From contig CAYGZA010000011.1 of assembly GCA_964354135.1 (NCBI GenBank), positions 1 through 45,306 of the forward strand: 45,306 nucleotides of DNA. The letters are read 5' to 3'. The notes under the pieces are model-generated. The model saw nothing but the letters and a program-made list of their open reading frames with translations, had not been told where the DNA came from and searched no databases. This document shows positions 28,184 through 36,776 of the stretch, one piece after another; positions within the stretch are counted from its first letter, which is position 1; each line of letters starts with the position of its first letter. The DNA comes from CAYGZA01 sp964354135. Lineage in GTDB: Bacteria; Planctomycetota; Planctomycetia; Pirellulales; Thermoguttaceae. A program made the translations under genes and the position numbers.

Positions 28184-29212
28184 ATGGAAGCTACGTTTTC
28201 CGCCACCGACCGCGCCCCCACTGGCTGGCACGACCTGGCCCAAGGCGTGCTGGAGGGACATACCCTGTCCACCGCGGAGGGTCTGGCGGTCTTGCAGTCT
28301 GCCGACGCGGAACTCCTCGACCTGCTGGCGGCGGCCTACCGGGTGCGCCACCGGTGGTTCGGCAACCGGGTTCACTTGAACTTCCTGATCAACGCCAAGA
28401 GCGGCTGCTGCGGCGAGGATTGCGCCTATTGTTCCCAGTCTTGCGTTTCCGCGGCCGAGATCCCGCGGTACGAGCTCGTCTCGCCCGAGGAGATCCTGGA
28501 GGGGGCCCGGTTGGCCGCCGAGCGTCGCGCCGGGACCTACTGCATCGTCACCTCCGGCCGCAGCCCCGGCCGGTGCGAGCTCGATCTGATCACCGCGGTC
28601 GTGCCGCGGATCAAGCGGGCGTTTGAGCTGAGAATCTGCGTTTCACCCGGGTTGCTTTCGCCGGAGGAGGCTGCCCGGCTGAAGGCCTGCGGCGTAGACC
28701 GCGTCAACCACAACCTCAACACGAGCGCGCGGTTCTACCCGAAGATCTGCACCACCCATGCGTACAAAAAGCGGCTGGAGACGCTCCGTGCGATTCGAAG
28801 CGCCGGCCTGGAGATCTGCTCCGGAGGAATCATCGGCATGGGCGAGCAAGACGCCGACGTGGTCGAGCTGGCCTTGCGCCTGGGAGCGTTTTGCGTAGAA
28901 GCCGTGCCGGTGAACTTCCTGATCCCCATTCCCGGCGCGCTTCTGGCGTCAGCCGCCGGGCTGAATCCCCGCTATTGCCTGAAGGTCCTGGCCCTGTTTC
29001 GCCTGGCCAATCCGCGGGCGGAACTCCGCATCGCCGCCGGCCGGGAACTCCACTTGGGAAGCCTCCAGCCGCTCGGGCTGTACGCGGCCGACTCGATCTT
29101 CGTCGGCGATTACCTGACCACCAAGGGCCAGCCTCCGGAAGAAGACTACCGGATGATCGAGGCCCTCGGCTTCGAGCCCGTTTTGGAGGGGGCCGCCGTG
29201 GCGCCCCGTTGA
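28184..29212 (+). CDS. bioB: Biotin synthase (radical SAM)
   Basis: Converts dethiobiotin to biotin by radical-SAM sulfur insertion. The [4Fe-4S] motif CGEDCAYC has cysteines 76, 80 and 83. The residues known in E. coli BioB to hold the sulfur-donating cluster have counterparts: Cys in TYCIVTSG, Cys in LRICVSPG, Cys in EICSGGIIGMGE and Arg in IAAGREL. The 342-residue length from the ATG at 28184 is normal. An upstream in-frame GTG at 28160 would add eight unlikely residues (MWFFLRRS), so I prefer the ATG. No other biotin gene is nearby. A sigma factor gene begins 25 nt after the stop, so co-transcription is likely. A radical-SAM paralogue with another substrate is possible but the complete set of ligands favours BioB. 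Confidence 0.9.
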   Translation: MEATFSATDRAPTGWHDLAQGVLEGHTLSTAEGLAVLQSADAELLDLLAAAYRVRHRWFGNRVHLNFLINAKSGCCGEDCAYCSQSCVSAAEIPRYELVSPEEILEGARLAAERRAGTYCIVTSGRSPGRCELDLITAVVPRIKRAFELRICVSPGLLSPEEAARLKACGVDRVNHNLNTSARFYPKICTTHAYKKRLETLRAIRSAGLEICSGGIIGMGEQDADVVELALRLGAFCVEAVPVNFLIPIPGALLASAAGLNPRYCLKVLALFRLANPRAELRIAAGRELHLGSLQPLGLYAADSIFVGDYLTTKGQPPEEDYRMIEALGFEPVLEGAAVAPR

Positions 29213-29237
29213 AAGCCGGATCGCATTGTCCAAGACT

Positions 29238-29864
29238 ATGCCGGAACCACAAGAGCTGAACATCAGCGAGCTGATCCGCGGCGCCCGGCAGGGGAACTCC
29301 CAGTGCCGCGACCGGCTCTTCCAGTTGTGCCGCAGCTACCTGGGGTTTGTCGCCCGGGCGCAGGTGGAGAGCTGGCTCAAGGCCCGGGTCGACGCCTCGG
29401 ACCTGGTGCAGCAGACGATGTTGGAGGCGCACCGCGATTTCGACCGCTTTCGGGGAGAAGGCGAAGGGGAGTGGCTCGCCTGGCTCCGCCGGATCCTGGC
29501 CCACAACGCAGCCGATTTCATCCGCCATTACCGGGGGACGGCCAAGCGGCGGATTTTCCGCGAGATCCCCATCCGCGGGCCCGACCAGTCGCACCCGGCG
29601 GCCGGAGCCCCGGAACCGGCCGCAGCCGCGGGCACCCCCAGCCAGGAGCTCCTGAGACGGGACGAGCAATTGCGGGTGGCGGCCGCCTTGGCGGAGCTGC
29701 CGGCGGACTATCAGGAGGTGATTCTGCTGCGGAACCTGGAGCGGCTCCCTTTTGACGAGGTGGCCGAGCGGATGGGCCGCTCCCGCCCCGCCGTGCAGAT
29801 GCTCTGGATGCGGGCCCTGCGCAAGCTCCGGGAGATACTTGGTGAGGAAGACTCATCGCTCTGA
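29238..29864 (+). CDS. ECF-type RNA polymerase sigma factor
   Basis: A 208-residue sigma-70 family protein of the extracytoplasmic-function type. Region 2 is visible as DASDLVQQTMLEAHRDFDRF ... EWLAWLRRILAHNAADFIRH, and region 4 as ALAELPADYQEVILLRNLER followed by the helix-turn-helix FDEVAERMGRSRPAVQMLWM. Between them is a linker rich in proline and alanine. The ATG at 29238 is preferred over a TTG at 29226. It lies 25 nt after bioB and 82 nt before a Ser/Thr kinase gene. Planctomycetes commonly pair ECF factors with such kinases, which suggests regulation by phosphorylation rather than by an anti-sigma factor; none is seen. Target promoters are unknown. Confidence 0.92.
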   Translation: MPEPQELNISELIRGARQGNSQCRDRLFQLCRSYLGFVARAQVESWLKARVDASDLVQQTMLEAHRDFDRFRGEGEGEWLAWLRRILAHNAADFIRHYRGTAKRRIFREIPIRGPDQSHPAAGAPEPAAAAGTPSQELLRRDEQLRVAAALAELPADYQEVILLRNLERLPFDEVAERMGRSRPAVQMLWMRALRKLREILGEEDSSL

Positions 29865-29880
29865 GCAGCCGTGCAAAGGG

Positions 29881-29915
29881 GCTGAAAGCTGATAGCTGAT
29901 AGCTGATAGCTGATA
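29881..29915 (+). repeat. Tandem heptamer repeat between sigma factor and kinase
   Basis: Five perfect or near-perfect 7-nt units: GCTGAAA then GCTGATA four times. It is the same unit as at 1984-2070 and 31612-31660, here without an inverted partner. Confidence 0.9.
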
Positions 29916-29946
29916 CCCGAGTCAAATCATAAATGGATTCCAACCC

Positions 29947-31581
29947 ATGGCCGATGCTTCGGAGACCGACGACGTGCTGAACCTGCTGGACGCCTACGTG
30001 AATCGGCTCCATGCGGGAGAGCGCCCCGACCCCGCAGAGATTCTGCGAGCACGCCCCGAGCTGGCGGTCACCCTGGAGTGTCTCGACGCCTTGGACAGCC
30101 TTGCGCCGCCTTCCGGACTGCACGAGCCGGCGGGTGCCGCGGCTCCCGAGGCTTCACCGGCGGAGGAGGAGTTTCCGCGGGATTTCGGCTCCTACGAGCT
30201 GCTTGGGGAGATCGGCCGCGGCGGCATGGGCGTCGTCTACAAGGCGCAACAGAAGGACTTGAACCGCACGGTGGCGATCAAGATGATCCTGGCCAGTCAT
30301 CTCGCCTCCCCGGAGCTCGTCCGCCGGTTTCGCGACGAGGCCCGGGCGGCCGCGGGGCTGCGCCATCCCCACATCGTCCACATCCACGAGGTGGGACAGT
30401 CCCACGGCCAGCACTTCTTCACCATGGAGTATGTGGAAGGGATCAGCCTGGCCGGTCGGCTCGCCCTCGGGCCGCTCGACGTGGAGACCGGCGTGCGGCT
30501 CTTGATCAAGGTCGCCCGGGCCGTTCACCATCTCCACCAGCACGGGGTGGTCCATCGGGACCTCAAGCCGTCGAACATCCTGCTGGACACGGAAGGCGAG
30601 CCCTATGTGACCGACTTCGGGCTGGCCAAGATGTTCGTCGGGAGCTCGAACGTCACGGCCACGGGGGTGATCGCGGGCACGCCCAGCTACATGGCCCCCG
30701 AGCAGGCGGCCGGGCAAAGCGCCCGCGTGGGGCCGGCCTGCGACGTGTACAGCCTGGGGACGATCCTCTACGAGCTGCTCACCGGGCGGCCGCCTTTCTG
30801 CGAAGCGAGCCCCCTGGACACGCTGCTCCAGGTCTTGGGGAGCGAGCCGCCGCTTCCCAGGCAACTCAACCGCAAGGTCCCCAGGGAGCTGGAGCGGATC
30901 TGCCTGAAATGCCTGGCCCGCTCGCCCGGCGAACGCTACGCCTCGGCCGCGGCGTTTGCGGACGACTTGGACCGCTATCTCAAAGGAGAGGTCCTGGAGG
31001 CCCGGCCGCCCGGCCTCGTGCAGCGGCTTTGGAGCTGGATCCGCCGCGAGCCGGCCCTGGTTGCCCGGCTGGGAACGCTGGGCGCCTTCTACCTTGTGGA
31101 CCTGGGCAGGAACTACGCGGCCGGGACCGTCGATCCGGATTTCCACGGCAAGATGTCGCTGTTGTTCGCCGTCTGGGTGGCTAGCGCCGTCCTGTGCCAG
31201 AAGCTCTTGAAGATCCGTCGCTGGTCGATTCCCGCCCGGTTCGTCTGGGGCACGTTGGACTCGGCGCTGCTCCTGAGCGTCCTTCTGGTTGCCAGCGGCG
31301 CGGTCAGCCCGCTGGTGATTGGGTATCCCTTGCTGATCGTTGTGTCGGGGTTGTGGTATCGCGTGCGGTTTGTCTGGTTCATGAGCATTCTGTCGCTGGC
31401 CTCTTACGGCTTCCTGGTGTTCGACTACTACCACTGGCGCCCGGCCCTTCGGGAGCAATTCGGTCCGGATCCGACCCGCCACGTCATCTTCGTGCTGGGG
31501 ATGTTGGCCACAGCGGGAGTCATGGGCTACCTGGTGTCGCGGATCCGGGCCCTGAGCAGCTACTTCGGCCAGAAGCTGTAA
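29947..31581 (+). CDS. Membrane-anchored Ser/Thr protein kinase (PknB type)
   Basis: A 544-residue Hanks-type kinase. Residues 1-78 are an N-terminal extension. The kinase domain starts near 79 with the glycine loop GRGGMG (90-95), Lys112 in VAIK, His-Arg-Asp at 203-205 followed by LKPSNILLD, Asp223-Phe-Gly, and the activation-segment motif GTPSYMAPEQA, so it should be active. After about residue 345 there is no extracellular sensor domain; instead 370-540 hold about five or six hydrophobic helices (for example LLFAVWVASAVL, ALLLSVLLVASGAV). The kinase domain would face the cytoplasm. It follows the ECF sigma gene by 82 nt and probably acts with it. Repeats flank it on both sides. Confidence 0.94.
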   Translation: MADASETDDVLNLLDAYVNRLHAGERPDPAEILRARPELAVTLECLDALDSLAPPSGLHEPAGAAAPEASPAEEEFPRDFGSYELLGEIGRGGMGVVYKAQQKDLNRTVAIKMILASHLASPELVRRFRDEARAAAGLRHPHIVHIHEVGQSHGQHFFTMEYVEGISLAGRLALGPLDVETGVRLLIKVARAVHHLHQHGVVHRDLKPSNILLDTEGEPYVTDFGLAKMFVGSSNVTATGVIAGTPSYMAPEQAAGQSARVGPACDVYSLGTILYELLTGRPPFCEASPLDTLLQVLGSEPPLPRQLNRKVPRELERICLKCLARSPGERYASAAAFADDLDRYLKGEVLEARPPGLVQRLWSWIRREPALVARLGTLGAFYLVDLGRNYAAGTVDPDFHGKMSLLFAVWVASAVLCQKLLKIRRWSIPARFVWGTLDSALLLSVLLVASGAVSPLVIGYPLLIVVSGLWYRVRFVWFMSILSLASYGFLVFDYYHWRPALREQFGPDPTRHVIFVLGMLATAGVMGYLVSRIRALSSYFGQKL

Positions 31582-31611
31582 AAAGGGGCAAGGTGTGCTG
31601 GAAGAAATGGC

Positions 31612-31660
31612 TTTCAGCCGTCAGCTTTCAGCCATCAGCTTTCAGCCATCAGCGATCAGC
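31612..31660 (-). repeat. Heptamer array, seven units, with weaker inverted arm
   Basis: Seven consecutive 7-nt units on the minus strand of the form GCTGAAA, GCTGATG, GCTGACG or GCTGATC. A degenerate run in the opposite orientation (GCTGAAG, GCTGATA) stands at 31743-31772, so the 160-nt segment resembles a small terminal-inverted-repeat element with about 80 nt inside. Confidence 0.85.
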
Positions 31661-31843
31661 CGGTTTTCCGAACGGCAAGGAATACCCGGCAAGACGGGGC
31701 GGGCATCGTTTTCAAGTCGCGATCTCACAAGCACTTGCGAACCTGAAGGCTCTGATAGCTGAAGGCTGATAGCCCCTTCCTTCCGAGTGCTTTCCCGAAC
31801 CTCATCTGGTCTCGACTGGTCCGCGGCCATTCTTTCTAGGTCT

Positions 31844-31870
31844 ACGCAGTCAGCGCATACTGCGTCTTCT
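31844..31870 (+). terminator. Possible terminator of the bioB-sigma-kinase unit
   Basis: Stem ACGCAGT / ACTGCGT with loop CAGCGCAT, followed by CTTCT. The stem is short and the T tract weak. Confidence 0.3.
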
Positions 31871-32001
31871 ATCTGATCGCCGCAGCGTGTCTTTTCCGGA
31901 TAATCGCGAGAACTGCCGAAGTCGGCTAAACCCGAAAAATCGTTTCTTCCGATACCGCAAGATGAGATCCTGCTATGGACTTGTCTTGCTAGGGCTGCAT
32001 C

Positions 32002-34482
32002 ATGCGCCTCAAACTGCTCGTCCTCGTCGCCGTCGTTTCCCTTCTGGTGGTCCAGACCCCGCGGTTCGTGCCAGGGCAAACCTCCTCCGGCAATAGCGGA
32101 ACAGGGTTTCCGCTGCTTGACCGGCTGGACGAATTCGGAAAGTCGATCTTCGGGGGAGCACCCTCCACCGGAGAGGGGAAGAAGGCCAAGAGCCAGTCCG
32201 CCAGGGCCTCTGCCCAGCGATCGCGCTCGGAGCCCGAAGCCGACGCACCACGCCCCTCGCGCGCCGGGAGTCCCTGGGGGACGGAGATGGGAACCGCGGT
32301 GCCGCAGCGGGCCGTGGCCCGCGCACCCCAGCGCCCGAGCGGACAAGGGGATCCCGCCGTTGGAAGCGCAGCCCAAGCGTTCGTCCGCGACGAGACGACG
32401 GAACAACCCAGGGCCTCCGGGGAGGAGACATTCACTGCCGCGCCCACGACGACCGACCCGGCGGCCGCGCCGCTGCACGAGCGGCTGAGCGGATTCCGGC
32501 AGTCGCTATTCGACGCCCCGGCGCAACAGGGCCTCGTGGCTGAAGCACAGAAGCCGCCCGTGGCGTCGGCCGCGAAGCCCGGTCCGACAGCGGACTCCGT
32601 GACCTCGCCCGCGACCCCGCCGAGGAACGCGGCGCCCAGGCCAAGCCGGGAATCGGGGGTTCTCGAACGGACCCCAGCCCCGACCACTATGGGTAGCCCT
32701 CATCCCGGTTCCTCGGGAAGGCCGGCAGCCCAAGTCCCGGCCGCCGCGCCGCCGGCGAGCGGCTCGGCGACAGGGGGCCGTTCACCCACGGCGTCGTCGC
32801 CGGGCATCTACGGCCAGGGTTCGGGCGGCGGCAGCCCCACGGGGATCGGGCCGGCCAGGACAACCGGCCCGTACAGCTCGCCCGGCAGTGCCGGCATCGC
32901 AGCGCAGCAACCGGGGGACGTGGGCCGGGCCGCCAAGCCGGCGGAAAGCCAGGGAGTTCTCATTGCAAGGCAGAGCCTGATCGTCGGCGTCGAGACCATT
33001 GGCCCGCGCCGGATCGCGGTCGGCAAAGAGTCGACGTATGAGGTCGTCGTGCGCAACACCGGCGACATCGCCGCCGAGGAACTCGTGGTGACGGTCGAGC
33101 TGCCCGATTGGGCCGACGTGAAGGCCGCCGAGGCAAGCGTGGGGGCCACGAGCACGGCCAAGGCGGGCGAAAAACCGGGGCCGTTCCGCTGGCGCGTCGG
33201 CCGGCTGGAGGCCAAGGGTCGGGAAAGGCTCCTGTTGCGGATCGTGCCCCGGCAGAGCCGCCCCTTCGACCTGATCGTGAAGTGGGAGTCTACGCCGATC
33301 TCCTCCCAGGCGCAGATCGAGGTCCAGGAACCCAAGCTCGCGGTTGCCCTGCTCGGGCCGCGCGAAGTGCTTTACGGCAAGGCCGAGGTCTACAAGCTGG
33401 AGGTCTCGAACACGGGCAACGGCGACGCGGAAAACGTGGCGATCTCCCTCTCGCCGAGCGCCCCGAGCGACAAGCCGGCCAGGGCAACCCACCAGTTCGG
33501 CATGGTCGCCGCCGGACAGAAGAAGGCCATCGACGTGGAGCTCACCGCCAGGCAAACCGGAAACCTCACGATTCACGTCGAGGCCCACGGCGACGGCGGT
33601 CTGCGGGCCCAACTGGTCGAGCAGATCGTGGTTCGCCGTGCCGCCCTGAAGGTGGACGTCGACGCGCCCAAGGTGCAGTTCGTCGGGACGGAGGCGACGT
33701 ATCGCATTCGCGTGAGCAACCCGGGCAACGCCCCTGCCATGAAGCCGAGCGTGACGGCGACGCTGCCGCCGTCGGCCAAGTACGTCGCCAGCCCGCAGAG
33801 CCCGCGCGTGTCTGCCGACGGGGGCAAAGTGACGTGGGCACCGGATACCGTCCCGCCCGGGGGCGAAACCATCCTCAACCTCACTTGCCAGATCACGGCG
33901 CCGGGAGCCAGCCGGCTGGACGTGCAGTGTACTGCCGAGGGCGACCTGACCGCTTCGGCATCCGCCAGCACGCAGGCGGAAGCGACCGCCAACCTCGCGC
34001 TGGCGGTCGACGACCCCTCGGGACCGGTCCCCGTGGAGGGCGACGCCACGTACCAGGTGCGCGTGCAGAACCGCGGGACCGCCAGCGCCGAGGCCGTCGA
34101 GGTCTTCGCCTACTTCTCCAACGGGTTTGAGCCGGTTTCGGCCGAAGGAGGCCGGCACAAGATCGGCCCGGGCCAGGTGGTGTTCGAGCCGATCCCCGCG
34201 CTGGCCGCCGGCCAGAGCGCCGTGTTGAAGGTCAAGGCCAAGGCGGGGACGCCGGGGAACCACGTCTATCGCATCGAGGTCCGCTCCGAGCCGGCCGGCG
34301 CCCGGGTCGTCCGCGAGGGGACCACTCGCTTCTACGGCGACGGACCTGCCGCCCGAACGCCCGCAGTCACCAAGTCGACCAGCCCGGTCTCACCGCCGGG
34401 AGACGGCATCCGCACTGCCGATCGCCGCGAGACGGCGCCGTCGCTGCGGCAGCCCGGGGCATCTTCGTCGCCGCAGCAGTAA
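32002..34482 (+). CDS. Secreted protein with four DUF11/CARDB-like domains
   Basis: An 826-residue protein beginning with a signal peptide (MRLKLLVLVAVVSLLVV, cleavage plausible near residue 26). Residues 27-320 are low-complexity, rich in Pro, Ser, Ala and Gly, and contain a repeated short motif: LLDRLDEFGKSIF at 38 and LHERLSGFRQSLF at 158. Four immunoglobulin-like domains follow near 325, 446, 548 and 663, each with the DUF11/CARDB signature of the type TYxVxVxNxGxxxAxxVxV. The C-terminal tail from about 780 is again low-complexity. It is likely an envelope or cell-surface structural protein. No enzymatic motif is seen. It is preceded by a 420-nt intergenic region and faces a convergent gene. 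Confidence 0.85.
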   Translation: MRLKLLVLVAVVSLLVVQTPRFVPGQTSSGNSGTGFPLLDRLDEFGKSIFGGAPSTGEGKKAKSQSARASAQRSRSEPEADAPRPSRAGSPWGTEMGTAVPQRAVARAPQRPSGQGDPAVGSAAQAFVRDETTEQPRASGEETFTAAPTTTDPAAAPLHERLSGFRQSLFDAPAQQGLVAEAQKPPVASAAKPGPTADSVTSPATPPRNAAPRPSRESGVLERTPAPTTMGSPHPGSSGRPAAQVPAAAPPASGSATGGRSPTASSPGIYGQGSGGGSPTGIGPARTTGPYSSPGSAGIAAQQPGDVGRAAKPAESQGVLIARQSLIVGVETIGPRRIAVGKESTYEVVVRNTGDIAAEELVVTVELPDWADVKAAEASVGATSTAKAGEKPGPFRWRVGRLEAKGRERLLLRIVPRQSRPFDLIVKWESTPISSQAQIEVQEPKLAVALLGPREVLYGKAEVYKLEVSNTGNGDAENVAISLSPSAPSDKPARATHQFGMVAAGQKKAIDVELTARQTGNLTIHVEAHGDGGLRAQLVEQIVVRRAALKVDVDAPKVQFVGTEATYRIRVSNPGNAPAMKPSVTATLPPSAKYVASPQSPRVSADGGKVTWAPDTVPPGGETILNLTCQITAPGASRLDVQCTAEGDLTASASASTQAEATANLALAVDDPSGPVPVEGDATYQVRVQNRGTASAEAVEVFAYFSNGFEPVSAEGGRHKIGPGQVVFEPIPALAAGQSAVLKVKAKAGTPGNHVYRIEVRSEPAGARVVREGTTRFYGDGPAARTPAVTKSTSPVSPPGDGIRTADRRETAPSLRQPGASSSPQQ

Positions 34483-34554
34483 TGACCGACCCTCGCGGCC
34501 GCTTGCGACAGCTCGCGTCAAAGGACGACCGCGCCATGGAGGGGCGGCTCTTGG

Positions 34555-34824
34555 CTACCGTCGGCCCCGTGCGAACCAGCCGCACAGAAACCCCGTGATC
34601 CAGCCGACAATGAATCCCAGGATCGCCGCTCCGGCGGTGACGCCTCCGTAGAGTATCGGGTCAAGGCTGAAGTAGTTGACCAGATAGCCGAAGACTGCCG
34701 CGCAGGTTAGAAACAGGGCCAAGGTCATCAGCACCACGGCCACGGTCAGTTGCCGCAGCCGCCGGCGGACCGACTGGAAGAATTCATCGGGGTCTTGCCG
34801 CTTGCCGGTCTCTGAATCAGTCAT
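34555..34824 (-). CDS. Small two-helix membrane protein
   Basis: An 89-residue protein with a charged N-terminus (MTDSETGKRQDPDEFFQSVR) and two predicted transmembrane segments at about 26-48 and 57-82. The second is glycine-rich (GGVTAGAAILGFIVGWITG), suggesting helix packing. It ends in RGRR. I do not recognise the family. It lies 83 nt downstream of the secreted protein gene on the same strand and may share its transcript. Confidence 0.7.
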   Translation of the reverse strand: MTDSETGKRQDPDEFFQSVRRRLRQLTVAVVLMTLALFLTCAAVFGYLVNYFSLDPILYGGVTAGAAILGFIVGWITGFLCGWFARGRR

Positions 34825-34907
34825 GAGCGGTTTTCCGTATCAGTCTTGCGGTTTCAGCGGCTCCCGACCCAGGATAGCATCGCCCCCTAGGGCGAGCAAC
34901 ACGTCGG

Positions 34908-36443
34908 TCAGCGAATGCCGTCTGACTGGGCGTGCTCGTCGGCGGGGCGAACCTCGCGGATTCGGGGCGCGGGTCGCGGCGGGCTGAGCAAGAGCGGCTC
35001 GGGAGTGACGGAGATGGCTACGTTTCCCGCCTCGTCGCGGACCTCGAAGCGAAGGAAGACCCGCCCGGGCACGCGGCTGCCCGGCCGCCAGGTGTAATAG
35101 CCCGAGTTTTCCAGCCCGGAGGCGATCGGCGACCACGGCCCGTCGCGGCCGGTGCCGAAAGAGATCGCTACGGGCCGCGGGGCAAGCATCCGGTCGTCGG
35201 CTTCCCAACGAATGCCCAACTGGCCTGCCCGGGGCCCGCTTTGCGGCTCGGCCGAAAAAGCGGTTACCTTGGGCGGTGTGACGTCGACGCCCACCCACAG
35301 CTCGGCGGGCGACCCGCCGGACGGCGGCTCGTCCGGGCGGCCGGACCCGTCGCGGGCGGCAAGCCGAAAGCCGTAGATCCCCTCTTCCCGCACCTGGACC
35401 CGGAACGGGCTTTGGCGATCTTCATCCACCCCAAAGCTCTGCCAGGTTCGCCCTCCGTCCCGAGTGCCCCAGAGTTCGACTTGGGCACTCTGAGACGGGC
35501 CGGCCGGCGGCAAGTCGTAGTCGAGCTCGAAACGCAGGGAGTTGACCATCCGCAGGCGTTCGCCCGGCGGTACGGGGTCGGCGTTCCCGCCCGACGCGCC
35601 CTGGGGAACATAGCGATTGGCGTAGGCAGGGTGAATCTGGATGGCCACGGGGCCATCGGGCGGCACGGGCTCGGCCGGCTCGCGGGGGCTGTTTTGCGGC
35701 CCCGTCAACCGCGGAGTCGGCAGTCCCGCCGGCCCCGCAAGACTTGGCCCAACGCCCGCCGGGAAGCCTGCCCGATCGCGAACTTGCGCGTGGCTGACGG
35801 CCGTATTGCCTGCCGAGTCGGCCACTTCGCCGCGAATCTCAAGGCGATCGAACGCGGCCTGCGGCCACCAGGAAACCTCGCCTGTCTGAACGGGGCCGCT
35901 AGCGCGGTTGCTCTGCCGGTCGATGGCCACCGTCTGCCAGGGTTCGTAAGGGCCGGTGCGGTACTGGATCTTGAGGCTTTCGGGATTCAGATTCGGGTCG
36001 GTGATCTCCCACCGGGTCGTGACTTGGCCGGCATCGCCCTGCCCCGCATCGAGTCTCATCTGCGGCGGCGACGTATCGACGACGACCCTCATTCCAGGCC
36101 TGGCGGGGCCTTGCGGGCGCAACCGGCCCGACCGATCCAGCGTGCGGAGGAGAAACCAGTACTCGCCGTCCCCGCCGGCCCGGAACAGAAAGCTGCCTCG
36201 CGCCGGCTCCACGCGGCTGTAGGGGCTCCACGTGGCCCCGCGGTCGCCGGAGACGTACAACTGGACCCCGGCCACGTCGCGGGACGCGGGGTCGGCCGGG
36301 TTTACTCGAAAGGGGATGGAGAAAAGCGTTTGCCGGGTGGTGATCGGCTCGGGGAGTGCCTGTCCGGCCGGCGGCGCAGGGACCCCCGGGTCCGCCAACA
36401 TCGCGGCCAAGAAGGCGGTCTGAGCCAGCACGGTCAGCCCCAT
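34908..36443 (-). CDS. Secreted protein with two tandem A-B immunoglobulin-like pairs
   Basis: A 511-residue protein with a hydrophobic N-terminus that can serve as a signal peptide (MGLTVLAQTAFLAAMLA). I see a duplicated two-domain layout. Domain A (about 40-115 and again 300-370) has RGATWSPYSRV / GGRTWQSFGV and then YWFLLRTLDRSGR / YGFRLAARDGSGR. Domain B (about 125-225 and 390-485) has ITDPNLNPESLKIQYRTGPY / ADDRMLAPRPVAISFGTGRD and ends ADSAGNTA / RDEAGNVA. These are beta-sandwich (fibronectin/Ig-like) folds. No catalytic motif is visible. A proline-rich linker joins the pairs. It probably works at the cell surface; the role is unknown. Confidence 0.8.
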   Translation of the reverse strand: MGLTVLAQTAFLAAMLADPGVPAPPAGQALPEPITTRQTLFSIPFRVNPADPASRDVAGVQLYVSGDRGATWSPYSRVEPARGSFLFRAGGDGEYWFLLRTLDRSGRLRPQGPARPGMRVVVDTSPPQMRLDAGQGDAGQVTTRWEITDPNLNPESLKIQYRTGPYEPWQTVAIDRQSNRASGPVQTGEVSWWPQAAFDRLEIRGEVADSAGNTAVSHAQVRDRAGFPAGVGPSLAGPAGLPTPRLTGPQNSPREPAEPVPPDGPVAIQIHPAYANRYVPQGASGGNADPVPPGERLRMVNSLRFELDYDLPPAGPSQSAQVELWGTRDGGRTWQSFGVDEDRQSPFRVQVREEGIYGFRLAARDGSGRPDEPPSGGSPAELWVGVDVTPPKVTAFSAEPQSGPRAGQLGIRWEADDRMLAPRPVAISFGTGRDGPWSPIASGLENSGYYTWRPGSRVPGRVFLRFEVRDEAGNVAISVTPEPLLLSPPRPAPRIREVRPADEHAQSDGIR

Positions 36444-36772
36444 GGATCAACTTTCTTGCACGCACGCGGGTGCGACCAGCGCCTCGCCAGGGCGAAAGGG
36501 CGGCACTCGCGGGACGCCTGCCACCTCTTGCTAGCCTCGGAGAGCAGGGACCCCGCAGGGAACGTATCGGCGAGTCCGGTCGGGCCACTTAAGGAGGCAG
36601 GAAAGATGGGAGAACATAAGGCAAATGGGAAGACTACGGAAATCTTGGCGGCGGAATCCTGGAGGCGCAAAAGGGGCGGGAGGCGTTTCTCCAAGAAGCG
36701 AGGCAGGGCCTTGCCAGGTACCTTGAGAAACGACTCCCGACCCTTTTGCGGCCCGCAGCCGATCGCCACAAT
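36444..36772. other. Intergenic region with a small strong-SD reading frame
   Basis: Apart from the 56-codon frame at 36606-36776, which is listed separately with low confidence, I see no gene in this 329-nt stretch. Confidence 0.4.
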
Positions 36773-36776
36773 CTAG
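36606..36776 (+). CDS. Possible small basic ORF with a strong ribosome binding site
   Basis: The ATG at 36606 follows AAGGAGG with good spacing, unusual in this window where most genes lack a clear Shine-Dalgarno. The 56-residue product (MGEHKANGKTTEILAAESWR ...) is basic and resembles nothing I know. From about 36655 another frame reads as a better amphipathic helix (ILEAQKGREAFLQEARQGLA), so this may be a frameshifted remnant, perhaps connected with the neighbouring integrase pseudogene. It could equally be chance. Confidence 0.25.
   Translation: MGEHKANGKTTEILAAESWRRKRGGRRFSKKRGRALPGTLRNDSRPFCGPQPIATI

Larger units (their letters stand above)
31582..32001. other. Intergenic region with an inverted heptamer-repeat element
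   Basis: No gene is recognised in these 420 nt. They hold the heptamer array 31612-31660, a weaker inverted arm 31743-31772 and a terminator-like hairpin at 31844-31870. Confidence 0.55.

Noticed and set aside
34932..36776. A 614-codon plus-strand frame opposite the secreted A-B-A-B protein
   Set aside because: The minus-strand product has a signal peptide and duplicated domains; the plus-strand one is arginine/proline-rich noise. Only its last 56 codons, after a strong Shine-Dalgarno, were kept as a weak call.
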